NCBI RefSeq assembly: GCF_954871325.1
Contig: NC_088775.1
Span: 1,845,473-1,909,472 of the forward strand
Direction of reading: 5' to 3'
DNA length: 64,000 nt
Origin: Gordionus sp. m RMFG-2023
Taxonomy: Eukaryota > Nematomorpha > Gordioida > Chordodea > Parachordodidae
Shown here: positions 41,943 through 53,948 of the stretch, in pieces
Numbering within the stretch: position 1 is the stretch's first letter
Layout of the letters: every line of letters begins with the position of its first letter
The notes under the pieces: generated by a model
What the model saw: only the letters and a program-made list of their open reading frames with translations
Told to the model about the DNA's origin: nothing
Databases searched by the model: none
Made by a program: the position numbers and the translations under genes

Positions 41943-42093
41943 CTGTAGCATCATGCTCAATATAATCTTTAAGATCATTAGGTAGCACATTATCCTCCTT
42001 GGCGACTTGTTCTAAGAGGTAAATATTTAACCCTTCTTCGGCAGATCTATTTTTAATCAAATAGTGTTCATTATCCATTTCAAGGATTCCATG
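41943..42093 (-). CDS. ADAMTS prodomain exon 3 (HGILEMDNEHYLI)
   Basis: The acceptor TTTTTTTTAG precedes CATGGAATCC and the donor ACAG|GTTTAC closes the exon at 41943. It encodes HGILEMDNEHYLIKNRSAEE, then GLNIYLLEQVAKEDNV and LKDYIEHDATG. Joined in phase 0 to the previous exon (DSCAS|HGILEMDNEHYLI) it matches the prodomain pattern STC-x-G-L-x-G-x-L-x-x-D-x-E-x-Y-x-I-E-P of ADAM and ADAMTS proteases. The prodomain keeps the protease latent until furin-type cleavage; no R-x-x-R site is seen in this exon. The catalytic exons should follow below 41940 but were not found. Confidence 0.68.
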
Positions 42094-42364
42094 CTAAAAA
42101 AAAAATAATTAAAAATATTAAGCAAATATAGGCTCTTATTTTACCCATAATTTAAGGTTAAATAACTTTTAAATACCAAAAATATCAATAAATCAAACTG
42201 TTTTTTTAATATCTAAAGTTTGCATATCAAAGATGCTAAGAAACAAATAATTAGAACTATTTCTTATTATAAAACGTAATCACAAAAAAATTTGAGGTAA
42301 ATAAATAGAATAAATTTCTATTTTTTAATGATAAGTTATTGAAAATGTTTATAAAGGGGTAAAC

Positions 42365-42711
42365 GGAAGCACATGAATCCAGAAAAAATTTATAGCCATT
42401 ATACATATATATTACCATAGTATTATCTTCTTTATCTTCGACAATCATGCCACTGTGTTTATTTTTGTGTAACCCTCTATAAAATTGAAATCTTTGGTTT
42501 GGCTCAGGGTAGATTTTTCTGTTCCCATCCATCTCATCAATGAAAAAGTTAGAACTCAGCACGTGATTCGTCACGGGGAATAATTTTAGGTGGAAATAGT
42601 TTTCTCCAATTTCTTCCGTTAAATCTATATTTTGCTTTATGGTATTGTCGGCTAAATACTTTGGTGTTCCTACGTTCAAGTATGCCTTGTACCATATGTT
42701 TTTACACATCC
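42365..42711 (-). CDS. ADAMTS prodomain exon 2
   Basis: The acceptor AACAAAG at 42712 and the donor TCC|GTTTAC at 42364 bound an open exon of 115 codons. Visible motifs are IWYKAYLNVGTPKYLADNTI, NYFHLKLFPVTNHVLSSNFF, FQFYRGLHKNKHSGMIVEDK and MYNGYKFFLDSCAS. FHL-x-L-x-P...L-x-x-F followed by FYRG is the typical ADAM or ADAMTS prodomain arrangement (the HLxLxPN...CFYxGxV stretch). The gene is on the same strand as the TSP1, Cys-rich and spacer exons 30 kb downstream, and these are probably the same gene. A palindromic MITE lies 27 bp upstream, in the preceding intron. Confidence 0.68.
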
Positions 42712-42737
42712 CTTTGTTTTTGTTTTTTTTAGAAAAT

Positions 42738-42882
42738 CTGTTGTTAAAAGGCTAAGCCTCAAAATGTCGTTAATGGATGTCCAAACCTTTTTCGCCATCC
42801 ATGAACAAAATCTCCAAGCTTGCGATATAACAATAAAATAGTGGGCTACCTTTTTTGAAATTAACCAGTTTAACAACAAGAT
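42738..42882. mobile_element. Palindromic hAT-like MITE, copy 6
   Basis: It starts TGTTGTTAAAAGGCTAAGCC, contains GAACAAAATCTCCAAGCTTG, and ends CCAGTTTAACAACA. It lies in the intron 27 bp from the prodomain exon. Confidence 0.65.
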
Positions 42883-43667
42883 TCGTTAAAATTTGATATG
42901 CCGTGATAAAATTTTGACCTGAAACATTTTTATTTGAAATATAAGGGAGACCGGGGCAAGTTGGTCAGCTTTCTGCTTATTAAACAATAAATTAAATTTA
43001 ATAATATCTATAACCCTGTATAAATACAACATATTCAGAATTCTTTAAAATATAGGCTATTTGATACAGTTAATATATATTTTGTAGAAGCTATATATTT
43101 TTTTGGGAAAATTTTATTTTAATTTCCATTTACTGGGTGATAGTTGGTTTACCAAAGAAAAGTGAATATATATAATGACTGTTAATACCATTTGAAATAA
43201 TTGAGCAAATTAATTTTTTTTTCATTATAATAAAAATTAATATTTACGATTGTATTTAAAATTATTTTCATTTTTTTAAAATTAAATTATAGTTAATAGA
43301 CCTAATATACTTCGGAACCGACTAACATACCCTCTACATTTATGAAAGATATTCAAAATCATATTAATTAATGTTTTTTCTAATTCTGAAAGATTAATAA
43401 TTCAGAAACAGGGTACGTTTAATAAGATTTTTAAAGGTTTATTTATTAAATCTAAAACGATAAAAAAATTAGTATCCGGTTATAATTGAAAGGAACGTTC
43501 CCCTCTGCTCAACGTGGTCAGATCTAATCTTTTATATAGTATCAGGGGTGAGCAATCCAAGGGCGTTCGGAGATCTCTCAAGTTTAAATCATTTACTTAA
43601 GGTAATTTTTTAAATTTGAACATTGTGATTTATATCAAAAAGGTATTTCAGCATTTTGGTAGCTTAC

Positions 43668-43866
43668 CTAACCCTATAAATTCCAGAAAAATTTTAGCCA
43701 CGAACATTTGATCATCTTTTAAATTTATAAGAGTAATTCGTATAGAAATCAATCGAAATCGAGAATAATTCAAATGTCTTTCCGGATAATTTTCTAAAAA
43801 TTCACCGTGTTTATGCTCTATAAATACTGGAATGCATGCATTTGCGGTCAAATCACAAATTTTTCC
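43668..43866 (-). CDS. Probable exon between the signal peptide and the prodomain
   Basis: The open frame reads KICDLTANACIPVFIEHKHG, EFLENYPERHLNYSRFRLIS and DDQMFVAKIFLEFIG, and ends at a good donor TTAG|GTAAGC at 43667. The acceptor is uncertain (GCGGAG near 43867). It lies between the signal-peptide exon at 44.6 kb and the prodomain exons, on the same strand, so it is likely the start of the prodomain. The sequence itself is not recognised. Confidence 0.5.
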
Positions 43867-44178
43867 TCCGCAAATGATTTAAATTTGGAGATATTTCGAG
43901 TCTCGATGGCATCCAACGCATATTACGACACATAACTATTTGGAGATTCTTCATATTCCTAACAAATGGAATAAAATGCTAAAACCCAAAATCATTCCGT
44001 ATAAATTGCCGGAGATTTTTGAAAGATGAAAGGTAAAAAAAAAACACTGTATAATTATTTTTGCTTTTTTCATTATACATAAATAATTAACCCTTTTCAG
44101 CACGGAGAAAAATAAAAATGGGTCATATTTATTTATTATCACGTATTTTTCAAGATTTTTTTTTTCAAAAATGGCATT

Positions 44179-44372
44179 TAGTGTTGTTAAACGGCCCGTT
44201 TTGAGCCGATTTTTTAAAAACGGTAAACTCAGTATTTTATCCAGAAAATACTAGGCAACCCTGAAGATTTTGCTCAGAGAAGGAACAAAGGTGTAGACAT
44301 ATATTTACGAAATCTTGAGGCTTAGGCTATATTTTTCTTAGCTAAAATAATGAGTTAGCAGCCGTAGAACAC
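44179..44372. mobile_element. Palindromic hAT-like MITE, copy 7
   Basis: TAGTGTTGTTAAACGGCCCG and GAGCCGATTTTTTAAAAACG begin the element, the core AGAAGGAACAAAGGTGTAGA is present, and GTTAGCAGCCGTAGAACAC closes it. It is a good representative of the family, in the first intron of the ADAMTS-like gene. Confidence 0.75.
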
Positions 44373-44558
44373 GAGATGGCATACAGAAACCAATTATTCA
44401 TTTTGTGTCAAAAAGATTTTTTTTAGTCTTTAAACGTATTTTTTTAAAAAGCCTTAAGGTATAGATTTTGTATCACAATTACAAAAAGTTACCCGCAAAA
44501 TAGTTGGTTATATTTTGGCGTCCCGTAAAATGTAAGGGTTAAATTAAATATTGATTAC

Positions 44559-44607
44559 CTATTCCCGTGGCTAAAAACAAAAGAAAAATAGTTCCCACGA
44601 TAGTCAT
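44559..44607 (-). CDS. Signal-peptide first exon of the ADAMTS-like gene
   Basis: ATG at 44607 opens MTIVGTIFLLFLATGI plus one base, followed by donor GTAATC. The hydrophobic stretch and small residues near the end fit a secretory signal peptide that targets the product to the endoplasmic reticulum. The duplicated copy at 1904-1952 differs at several bases but keeps length, frame and donor. Downstream exons on the same strand at 43.7, 42.5 and 42.0 kb read as an ADAM/ADAMTS prodomain. The promoter should lie at about 44608-45400, in the duplicated segment. Confidence 0.6.
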
Positions 44608-46023
44608 GTTAATTTTTTTTTACTAAATTTTTAATTATAAATTATTTTTTTTAACTGATAAAATTTGTAATTATGAATTTTTTATATTACATAACCTTTT
44701 TTTCACATATTTATAAATAGGTTCCACCTGAAACAATTTAATGGTAGTAGTGCGAAGATTATTAATAGATCATATTTCTAATAGTTAAAATAAAAAAAAG
44801 TAGTATTACAAATTTATTAAGAAACCTACTATTTGTTCGAATATAAAGTATTTTAAGATTTACTTTATGTATATAAGTGTTTTTTAAAATAAAATTGGGT
44901 TAATTTTACTTCAATTAAAAAAAATTATTATTGTTATAATATATAAAAATAGACCTTGGTTTTACCGCAGATGGCGAAAATTTCGAAATTTATATATAAT
45001 ATTTTTTTTTTACTAATAAGATTAAGATGCCAGATATTTAGTAAAATATTAGATTTTTTTATACAATGCACTCATCACAGATATTTTTTTCACTTAGGTT
45101 TAAGAGGTCGCGTAATTGATAGATAAAGAGAAAGAGTGAAAAAAAAATTGATTTTTTTAGTGTCTTTTTATCAAATTTTTTGCCTTTTATTTTGACTCAA
45201 AAGTATTTATCTCTGAATCATGAAAATTATATCGACGATTCTTTAGATTCTGATACGGAAAACCTTTTCCCATTTTTTTAGGCTCACTTATGTAGGAATT
45301 CCAATTCATAATTTAGCAGTGGGTAATCCCTAATTGGATAAGATTATAATTGGAGGGGAATAAATTTTATTTTTATTCATTTTATTAAAAAAATTGACTA
45401 AAATCAAAAGTTAAATCCACGTGACAAACCAAATTACAAATAATATTTATTTTTTTTACCATATAATATAAGGCATTTTTTCTCTGATCAAATTCGGAAT
45501 TGTCTGTGATATCGACATTAATATATAAAATTAGAGTTAATTAAATATTTAGTACACTAGTAAAGGAATCTGTTTTTTTTCAGGGGTTTTAACCCAATTT
45601 AGAGCAGCTAGTATTTTGAAAACGCGTACCCACACTGGTTCTAATATACCCCGGGTTTTATAAAGTTGTAGCATCGTGTTTTTTTGGCCTGTGTTCTCAG
45701 AATGTCCAATCAAATTTCTTGATGGGTTCCAATCCCCATTATTTTCTTGTCCCTTCGAAAATACGAGCAACTCAAAAAATTATATTTTAAAGAAAACTTA
45801 ATAATATTGCTATAGAAATATATAGAAATATAACTAAGTTTTTTTTTATTATTATTTTTAAAAAACCAGTGTCAAAATTTTAGATTTAAAAGGAATAGAG
45901 AATCTACAAAAAATTTGTAAAAACTTTAATTTAAATCTCCATAAAACTAACCTATCGTAATATTTAACAGAATTAAGCTATAATACCTTGAGTTTAAATC
46001 TATTGTCCTTTATTAATATTACC

Positions 46024-46140
46024 CAGCGTCTACATGACAGGATATTCACTGGATGCAAATATTCCTCAAAAATCTATGCCTACCCCCCCTTAAAAAATTT
46101 TCGCCATCTTTTCGCCGCAATATTTCTACATTATTGATTT
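46024..46140. mobile_element. End fragment of a CAGCGTCTACATGA inverted-repeat element
   Basis: CAGCGTCTACATGACAGGAT and ATTCACTGGATGCAAAT are the reverse complement of the right end of the element at 48026-48283. Only one end is recognisable. The matching point in copy A has no insertion. Confidence 0.55.
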
Positions 46141-46389
46141 CATCTTTTTAATAGGGTCTGGAAGAACTGAGATCAGATTGGTTACGGTGATAAAAAAATA
46201 TTTGTAATTATTGCATAGTGCATGTGTAGTCTGTTTTTTGAAAGCAACAGTGTAAAGGGTAATGGCCAAAGCTATCGAATGTTAAAATGAGCACATGTCA
46301 TCGGGTGTTTAATTTTACACTCTGTAGGTCAATAGCAATTCTAACTGGTAAATAAGAGACTTGAATTAGAACCAGGTATTATTTCTATC

Positions 46390-46580
46390 CATTAGTAGTC
46401 CAAGTGACCTTGGCTGAGAGCTGAATTATTTGGTCTATTAGAGGGTCTAATTGCTTCAATTTTGTGGGCTAGAGTAGCTAGGAGTATTTTCCATGAACAG
46501 CTTTCAATTGTAGGTTTGGAATCTAAGCTGCTTGAGACATTTCTGTTCCAGAGGTCTAAGGCTGAAGTATGATATGACTT
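46390..46580 (-). other. Open frame inside the duplicated segment, unrecognised
   Basis: The minus strand reads SALDLWNRNVSSSLDSKPT, IESCSWKILLATLAHKIEAI and RPSNRPNNSALS. Part of it matches copy A at 3785-3825. It resembles LINE or transposon protein debris rather than a host exon; no splice sites were found. Confidence 0.25.
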
Positions 46581-46586
46581 CATAAT

Positions 46587-46668
46587 CTTTATTGTATGTT
46601 ATATCAGTAAGTATATTCTAGAATACCCTTTATAGCTCTTTCCATTTCCTGATTGACACTAAACAGCG
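46587..46668 (-). pseudogene. Decayed ADAMTS spacer exon (duplicate of 6841-6968)
   Basis: TTTAG|TGTCAATCAGGAAATGG, CTATAAAGGGTATTCTAGAA and TTACTGATATAACATAC align with the start of the spacer-2 exon at 6968. Insertions and deletions shift the frame and bring in an early stop, and the second half of the exon is not conserved. It marks the 3' part of an upstream ADAMTS-like paralogue whose other exons are lost or lie beyond the retroelement at 48.5 kb. Confidence 0.65.
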
Positions 46669-47025
46669 ATTTAGAAATACATTGTAGTAAATATTAAATA
46701 TTCACTTTAAAAAAAAATGTTGAATTTAATACTAATTTTTTGTTTTAAAAATTTCGATATTATACTGAAAAAATAAATTGTTGAGATAAATATGAATACC
46801 AGATCAGAAGCGCATTACTAAATAAACCTTTATTTAGGTGAAGGAAACATTTATATTCCTAATTATAATGTGACTATTGGCCCTAAATAAATTAAGATAT
46901 CCGAAAGTTGGGTTAAGATGTTTAAGGTTCAAGCTCATAATACTCTTACAGGGAATCGAGGTTGGTTTATATGAAAAAGAGTTTCTAAGGGATGTGAAGG
47001 TTGTTAAACGGCTATGTGTTCAAAC

Positions 47026-47462
47026 CAGCGGAGTAGCTATGGAGGGGGCGGGGAGTTTCGGGTTTGGACTCACCCCCTCAGAGCAATTATTTTAGATTAT
47101 ACGTTCAAAAGACTCAAAAGTGACTTTATATGAAATAAATACCATGAATATTTATATTTTTATGGTTTTGATGTTTGTGGAAGGATATTATATTACTATT
47201 GAAATTATTCTGGATAGTATTATTATAAAGTCAACGAGAATAAATCTACCAAATTATAATAACATGTTATTGATACATTTAAGACATATATATTTATTAT
47301 ATATTATCTTCTAAGATATGGCAGAGCAACTTTCAAAAAATAAAAATCTAGGACTTATATATTATAAGAAAAAGAAATACGATTTTTAAGATAAACCAAG
47401 CCCCCCCCCAGGCTTTTATATGTATGGACCCCCTCTAAGGAAAATTCCTAGCTACGCCACTG
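47026..47462. mobile_element. hAT-type MITE with CAGTGGCGTAGC-like ends
   Basis: The left end CAGCGGAGTAGC and right end GCTACGCCACTG form an inverted repeat, flanked by GTTCAAAC at 47018-47025 and 47463-47470, a perfect 8-bp target duplication. Copy A has the empty site (GTGTTTCAAACATTTCTG near 7320). The insertion therefore postdates the segmental duplication. The interior has short frames but no transposase. Confidence 0.9.
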
Positions 47463-48025
47463 GTTCAAACATATCTGTCATCTGTGAGAAAAATCTCCCA
47501 ACTTGCGTATTTAACTTATGGCTAAATTCTTTTGAGTTATAAAATCGGTTAAATACCCTCTTTTAAAAAAAATATTTTCGATTTTCAGATTTTTATATTT
47601 GACGTAGAGAGTCGAGTTAAGATTAGTATCTGGTTATAAATTCTTTAAAGATAAATGGGAAAAGCTTCCACAAATTTTATGCGAGAATAAATCCCCCTTT
47701 AACAGAAATCAGAGAACATTTTGAACAACATAAAACATAAATTATTAGCAAGTTTCTTAGAACCGGTTCTGGAACAGTTTCCTGAGAATTTTGAAATGAA
47801 TTGGTTTCGGTTCCTAGAAACTTCAAGAGAGCAGCTCAAGGTTCTGGTTCTAAGATTTGTTATGGTTTTCAAGGGTTCTATTTCCTGTTGCTAATATTTT
47901 GGGAGAAAGAAAATATTTTTACCAATACTATTCACAGCTCCATCGAATCCATAAACATACCTCAAAGTTAGTTTGCAAAGTAAGGATGTCGTGTTTTGAT
48001 TCAAATTCGCTATATATGTCCTAGC

Positions 48026-48283
48026 CAGTGTCTACATGAGCGGGGAAGGGGGGGGGGGGGGGGGGGGGTAGGAACAGTTTGCATCCTAATATCTATAAAG
48101 GGGTAGGGGGTAGGGGGTAGGTGGTAGGGGGTAGGCATTTTGGGGGTAGGCTATAATAATCTAGAAAATTTTCCATTAAATTTTTAAATAATCTATGGAT
48201 AACATTTTGGTATTTTTAGGGGGGTAGATATATATTTTTGAGGGGGGTTTGCATCCAGTAAATATACTGTCATGTAGACGCTG
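48026..48283. mobile_element. Inverted-repeat element with G-rich interior (CAGTGTCTACATGA ends)
   Basis: The left end CAGTGTCTACATGA and right end TCATGTAGACGCTG are inverted repeats. Copy A reads straight through this site (GTCCTAGCTATTATTCG near 7825), so the insertion is younger than the duplication. The interior has a 21-base G run (48048-48068) and TAGGGGG repeats up to 48160. No ORF is present. Confidence 0.85.
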
Positions 48284-48499
48284 GTCAGCTGTTATTCGTT
48301 AAAATAATATTAAATATATCACTATAATTTAATTAGTAAATATAATACACTTAAAGAATAGCTGTTTTTGGCCTCATTTATGGGCAAAGGGTTTTGTTAA
48401 AGCGGTGCGGTATTTAACGCTATCGAAATTACGTTTGTAATTTTTTTTAAATTTTATGTCGCTATATATGTTTTCCAAATTTTATCATAGCGTTTACGT

Positions 48500-51160
48500 A
48501 TTTATAAATCCACCTATTTATTGGGTTGATTCCGTGGAATAATAAGATCGAATTTTGAATCTCGAGGGAGAAAGAATGTTGAAACAAGGTCATATTCTAC
48601 GAGATTGCCGGGAGACAAAATGTTATGGTTTTAGAAAATTTTGACAAGCTCTTAGTGTCCAACGAAACAAGAGCGATTAAGATGAGCCGGATATGGTCGT
48701 TTTGGCCATGATAAGGAAGAAAGTAATGCAAACCATTACAACAAAAGTGGTTTTCCACATAGAGGAATGTGTCAGAATGCTTCAAATGTGTAGACTATTG
48801 AGAGAGAGAAAATGGAAAGGGTGCAAAGTATGAGATGCCAAAAAGGTGGACATGTGGGGAGGGACTGTGAGAATTTTTGACTATATGATGGCAAAGAATC
48901 TGCAATACGAGTCGACGCGAGGCAACTAAGGGTGACAAAGGAGGTACTCAGGAGAAAATAAATAAGAGGGGGTGTGTAAATATGCTATAAGAAAAGATGC
49001 TACATGATCTTGTTCCTAGAGTGATGACAAATTTAAATGGGAGAATGGTTCCCATGTTGTTAGATACGGGAGCAGCTATTTCAGCAGTTTGGTATAATAG
49101 ATATCAGAGTATTTGGCCAGGGGGAATGATAGAGAATGAGGGATTAAGAATAAGACAATTTGATGGGACCCTGTTGGCTGTTACGGGTAGGGTAGAAATA
49201 GAAGCAACATTGGGTGATAGGGTTGAGGAATTGGATTTATTGATTATCTATCCAAATATAGAAGCTGTTGTGGGGTGGTAGATCACTAGAATTGGTCCAT
49301 GGTATGTTTTTGGGAGTATTTTCATGGTGAGGTGTATTTGTACGAATAACTAGCAAAGAATATGCAGTTGTGACGTTTGAGAATGAAAATGTGTTACCGT
49401 GAGTTGAGATTATGTTAAACTGTGAACCAAGTGGAAATAATTACAAGGGAAAAATAGGGAAAAATAATTCTAAGAATGAAATAATGGAGAATAATTAAAA
49501 AAAGCGAAATAAGGAGATATAATTCTAAAAGTAAAATAAGGGGGAATCCTAGGAGCGAAATAAAAAGAAGTAATTGTAAGAGAGAAGCAAAGAATTAATG
49601 GAGTTAATATTTTGGGAGTGTTGTAAGGGAAAATAGGTTGTCCGGGGAAGGTAGGACTTGTTATAGAATATCGTAATATAAAGACAAGGTAGGAGAAAGG
49701 AAAGACTGGAGAAAGGACGTTATCAAGAAAATGGAGAGGTGTTGAGCTGAGAAGCTGAACAGTGAAGAGGATTTGCCACTAAATGAAGATGATGGAGGGA
49801 AATTGGAGATGAACATAGTACAAGAAAATGTTCGTAGGATAGTAAAATATTATCATAAAATTTTCAAAGAAGATTTAGGAGGCCTGATATGTGGATATTA
49901 AATTAAAAGATAACTTTTAATATAATTTTGTGCGTTGCGACGAATACCGTTGGAATAGAGAAAAGTAATAAAAATGGAATTTAGTCAATGGGTACTGAAG
50001 AGGATTGTATGTCCCTTGGAATGTAGTAAATGGATGCTTCCACTGCATTGGTGCCTATGAAGAAGGCTGATGGTTGATTCCTTCTATGCGCAGATTTTAG
50101 GGTCACGCTAAATCCGTGAGTTGTGGAGGTCAAATATCCATTGCCGCGATTTGAAGAAATGTTGGCTAATTTAAAGTGAAGTATTTATTTTCCAAAAGTT
50201 GATTTCTCCACTGCACATCTGCAGCTGCGTGTAAAACCAGAGTCAAAGAAATTATTAACTAATTACTACACCTAAGGGATTGTTTGCATATAGTAGATTG
50301 ACATTTGGACTTGATGTATCAGCTCCTAATTTCCAGCGAACAATGGCAGCTGTTTTTCAAGGAATGAATGGGGTTTTCTATTATATGGGCGATGTGTTGG
50401 TGACTGGAAGAACTCTCGAACATCATGAACGGAGATTGGAGGAAGTATTTTAAAGACTAAAAGAAAAATTGCGGGCGAGTGAGAGAAAAGTGTGTTTGGA
50501 GTGATGGAGGTTATATATCTTGAGCAAAAAATTACAGGAAAGGCGGTGAGACTCTTGGAAAAGAATATGACATTAATTACCAATATGTTGAGACCTAATA
50601 ATAAACCAGAAGTGCAAGCCTTTTAGAAAATAGTCAACTATTACCATCAGTTTGCGGTAAAGTTTTCTCAGATAGCATCGCCATTATATCAATTTCTGAA
50701 GAAAGAAGAGAAATTTGAATGAACAGATGAACAAGAGACGGCCTTTAAAGAGTTGCAAAATTGGGAAAAAACCTATTTTAGTATGCTTTAATAATAAATT
50801 GGAGGTGTTATTGGCTGTGTGTGCGCGTCTAGTAAAGGTGTAGAAAAGAAGCTTTGTTGCATTGTATTGATGAATTAGAAAGGCCGATGTTATTTTTCTC
50901 AAGGATATTTAGAGCAACAGAGATCAGGTATTCCGTGATGGACACTTTTGGATTAACAAAATTCCGATAATAACTTATTGGTGGTTTTTTATTTATACGG
51001 ACCATAAACCTCTCGTACATCTATTCAAAAAGGACAAGGAATTAATGATATCGCTCCGGTTATAAAAAAATGGTTATTGCTAGTCGACAGTTTTGAAATA
51101 CCAGATAAATATCGACGAGGGAGAGAAAACTATTTAATCACATTGTAATGCTTTATATTA
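48500..51160 (+). mobile_element. Ty3/gypsy LTR retrotransposon fossil (gag end to RNase H)
   Basis: A zinc-knuckle-like Cys/His stretch near 48830-48885 is followed by a retroviral-type aspartic protease region (48997-49281, with VPMLLDTGAAISAVW), then reverse transcriptase and RNase H regions (about 49920-51130, with YTDHKPLVHLF near 51000). The order is that of Ty3/gypsy. No integrase or pair of long terminal repeats was recognised. The element is broken, with many interruptions, and looks old. It may have replaced or separated the rest of an ADAMTS-like paralogue. Confidence 0.85.
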
Positions 51161-53168
51161 AAGATATGTAGGTGCTTGTTTATTACACCATGTCTATCTT
51201 ATCCATCACGATTAGACATTGGTTTATAATTATAAACCCGTCAAAAAATCAATATAAAATAAAATACGCTTCGTTGAAATTCGTTTAGAGTATTCGGCAC
51301 TTGACCCAAGTCAAGTCAAATACTATTGAAAACAGAATTTTTAAATATAAAATATTTAAACATTAATGTCTACACCGTATAAAAAGATAAATTTGAGCAA
51401 AAAGGAACATTAATAAATAGGTTTGTGTGTTATTTGGAATATAATATATAAAAAAATAGTGTCAGAGTGGAAGAATAATTGGAATGTATTATGTGCCTAA
51501 CATGGCACACTCAAAATATGCTAATTTTTTGATAAAATATTTTACATTCTCCTATTTTTATGTTTACACTTAAAAGTTATGAATGGGATGCTAAAAATTG
51601 CAATTATTTTGTTCGATAAAAAAATAAAAATATGTTCCAAATTAATTTCGTGCTTATCCACTATACCCTGGACATGGGGTATAATGACGAAATTGGCGGA
51701 CTTCAAATAATTAACCATGGCTCCTAAAGTATTTATAGGTTGAGTGCCATTCAATTTATTTTATTTTATAGATGGGGATTTGTCTACATGTAAAATTTTA
51801 ATTTCATTCCGTTTTGTTTTGGTTTCTAAATTATGGAAAAAAAATGCTATAAATATGAATTTGATAGATTTGTTCTATATCAATCTAGAGTGATTGTAAA
51901 ATATAGTATCAATCATCGACTCGAATAAGTTATATCATTATAGGAAAGAATGTAATATAATTTAAACAAAAAAAGGGTAGAATAGAAAAGAAAAGGTAAA
52001 AGAAAAAAAAATAGAATAAAATATAAAAGAAAAGAATTATTTAAAATAGAATAAAATGATACAAGGTCATATAATTATATATAATAATAATTTTTGGCAA
52101 ATTTTTATATTTATATGACTTCTTTAAAAAGGTAAAATAAAGATATACAAAATATATTTTCCTTCATTTAACCCCATTTTACTAAAGTCTATATTTATTT
52201 AACCCTTATATAAATTAGGTCGCGTCTATATCAAAAACCGTTTCCCTTAAACACGTGACTCGTTTTTTTAAAAAATAAAAAACAAAAAATATTATACAAA
52301 TTGTTTTTTCAGAAATTAGATTCTAATTGTTACTTAGAAATGCTAAAATTTGATTAAAATTGACTCGAGACAAATAGATAGAAAAATTCGCGAAATATGG
52401 CCCCTTAAATTCGCAAAAAAAATTAAAGTTGGTATTTGATAAAAGGCAGTAGAAAGAGAATTGTTAGGTGTCGATACATTAAATCGCGTTTTTTGCATCA
52501 TCGTAATTTATAATTTAGGACAATATTTTTTGGAAAAAAAGATAAAATTTAGCGTTTAATTATAGTCCATCATAAATGGAAACCGCCAATCACGAAAACA
52601 AAAATTGAAATGTCTTTGCTTGAGTTATTATTTTGTCAAATTTTTTAGCATTTTGTTTTTAAATCTTAAGGATTCGACAATAATCTTTAAAAAAAAATTA
52701 AATTAATTAAATATTCTTTAAATAGGAGGTGTTTTTAGAGTACCCGATTTACATGTATAAACAATGTATGTAATTAGAATGATTCAAAGTAAGATATAAA
52801 AATATTGGTTTTCCATTAGCGAGGCAGCTGTGTCATTTAGTGTTTGAGTTTTAGGTACTAATATCTTGTATATGGCCAGTGATTTGCCTTAATATTATCG
52901 TTATTGCTTGATCTCCGGGATTGCTAGCCTGGAGTTATAATATGAGGTGGCATAGATGTTTAAAATAATATCGTATGTTACATCTCTTACTTAATTATAC
53001 AAAAGATTTCCTATTAAAAACAAACTGAGAACTTGGAATTTATCAAACGTGATTTAGACAAAACGGCTGGGTTTGAGTGACACCTATATTTTATCCACAA
53101 TAGTATCGCACAAGTCTGAAGGGTTTGCTCTTAGATTGGCATAAAAGTTCTAATTGGCGAAACCAAAC
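51161..53168. other. AT-rich DNA, no gene supported
   Basis: The stretch contains A-rich runs (51960-52040) and short frames only. No exon, RNA gene or recognisable transposon end was found. Confidence 0.4.
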
Positions 53169-53402
53169 TAGTGTTTTTTTAAACGGCTCGTTTGGGGCCG
53201 ATTTTTTAAAAACGACTAAACTTAATATTTTAGCCAGGAAAATATTGACTAAGACTCAAGATTTCGACAACATATGTCTGGACCTTTGTTCCTTCTATGA
53301 GCAAAATCTTCAGGCTCGGGTACGATATTTTTCTGGATGAAGTAATCGAGTTTTCGCCGTTTATTTAACAATCGGCTCAAAAAGACCCGTTTAACAACAC
53401 TA
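53169..53402. mobile_element. Palindromic hAT-like MITE, copy 8
   Basis: It starts TAGTGTTTTTTTAAACGGCT, has GGACCTTTGTTCCTTCTATG at its core, and ends CCCGTTTAACAACACTA. It is among the best-preserved copies and lies 55 bp from copy 9. Confidence 0.8.
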
Positions 53403-53457
53403 TATCTAAGTAAGTCTATCCTCGGTTATCCCTTTAAATTTTGTAGTGTGTCCCAAG

Positions 53458-53633
53458 TAGTGTTGTTAAAACGGCTAACTCGATGCTTTATTAAGTTTTT
53501 TCTCACAGGTGGCAACAAAGGCTTGGACAACTATTAGCGAAATCTCGAGGCTTAGGTCAATATTGTTCTGGCTAAAATATTGAGTCAGCCGGTTTTTAAA
53601 AACCGGCTCAAACCGAACTGGTTAACAACACTA
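53458..53633. mobile_element. Palindromic hAT-like MITE, copy 9
   Basis: It starts TAGTGTTGTTAAAACGGCTA and ends CTGGTTAACAACACTA. A strong hairpin GGTTTTTAAAAACC lies near the right end. Confidence 0.8.
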
Positions 53634-53948
53634 GTTCTTCAAAGTCAAAATTAATTTTTTTTTATTATTTGAATATTACGAAATTCTAGTTTTAGGCTTA
53701 TATTAAAATGGTATAAAACGCGAGAATCATTTTATTTTTTGACTTTGGACGAACCCGTAAAATGTGTTTTTTTTTTATAATTTAGAAAGATACCCAAGAT
53801 AAACAAAGTCGTAATCTAAGAGATCTGACTACTGTATATGCCGTTCTAAGTTCTATGTTCCATAAAAGCTAAATTTACTTTTGGTAAGCTATGATTTAAA
53901 CCATTTAGAGTATAATCTTATTTCATAAATGTTTACGGAATATATTAT

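Larger units (their letters stand above)
44540..48450. repeat. Segmental duplication, copy B (partner 1890-7990)
   Basis: It is collinear with copy A in the same orientation. It lacks the counterpart of 3830-6905 and has gained inverted-repeat insertions at about 46024-46140, 47026-47462 and 48026-48283. It joins the decayed spacer exon of one gene to the signal exon of the next. Confidence 0.8.

Noticed and set aside
42676-42879. Minus frame with AWRFCSWMAKKVW, resembling the ADAMTS FCSWQ motif
   Set aside because: It lies inside a palindromic MITE and occurs by chance.
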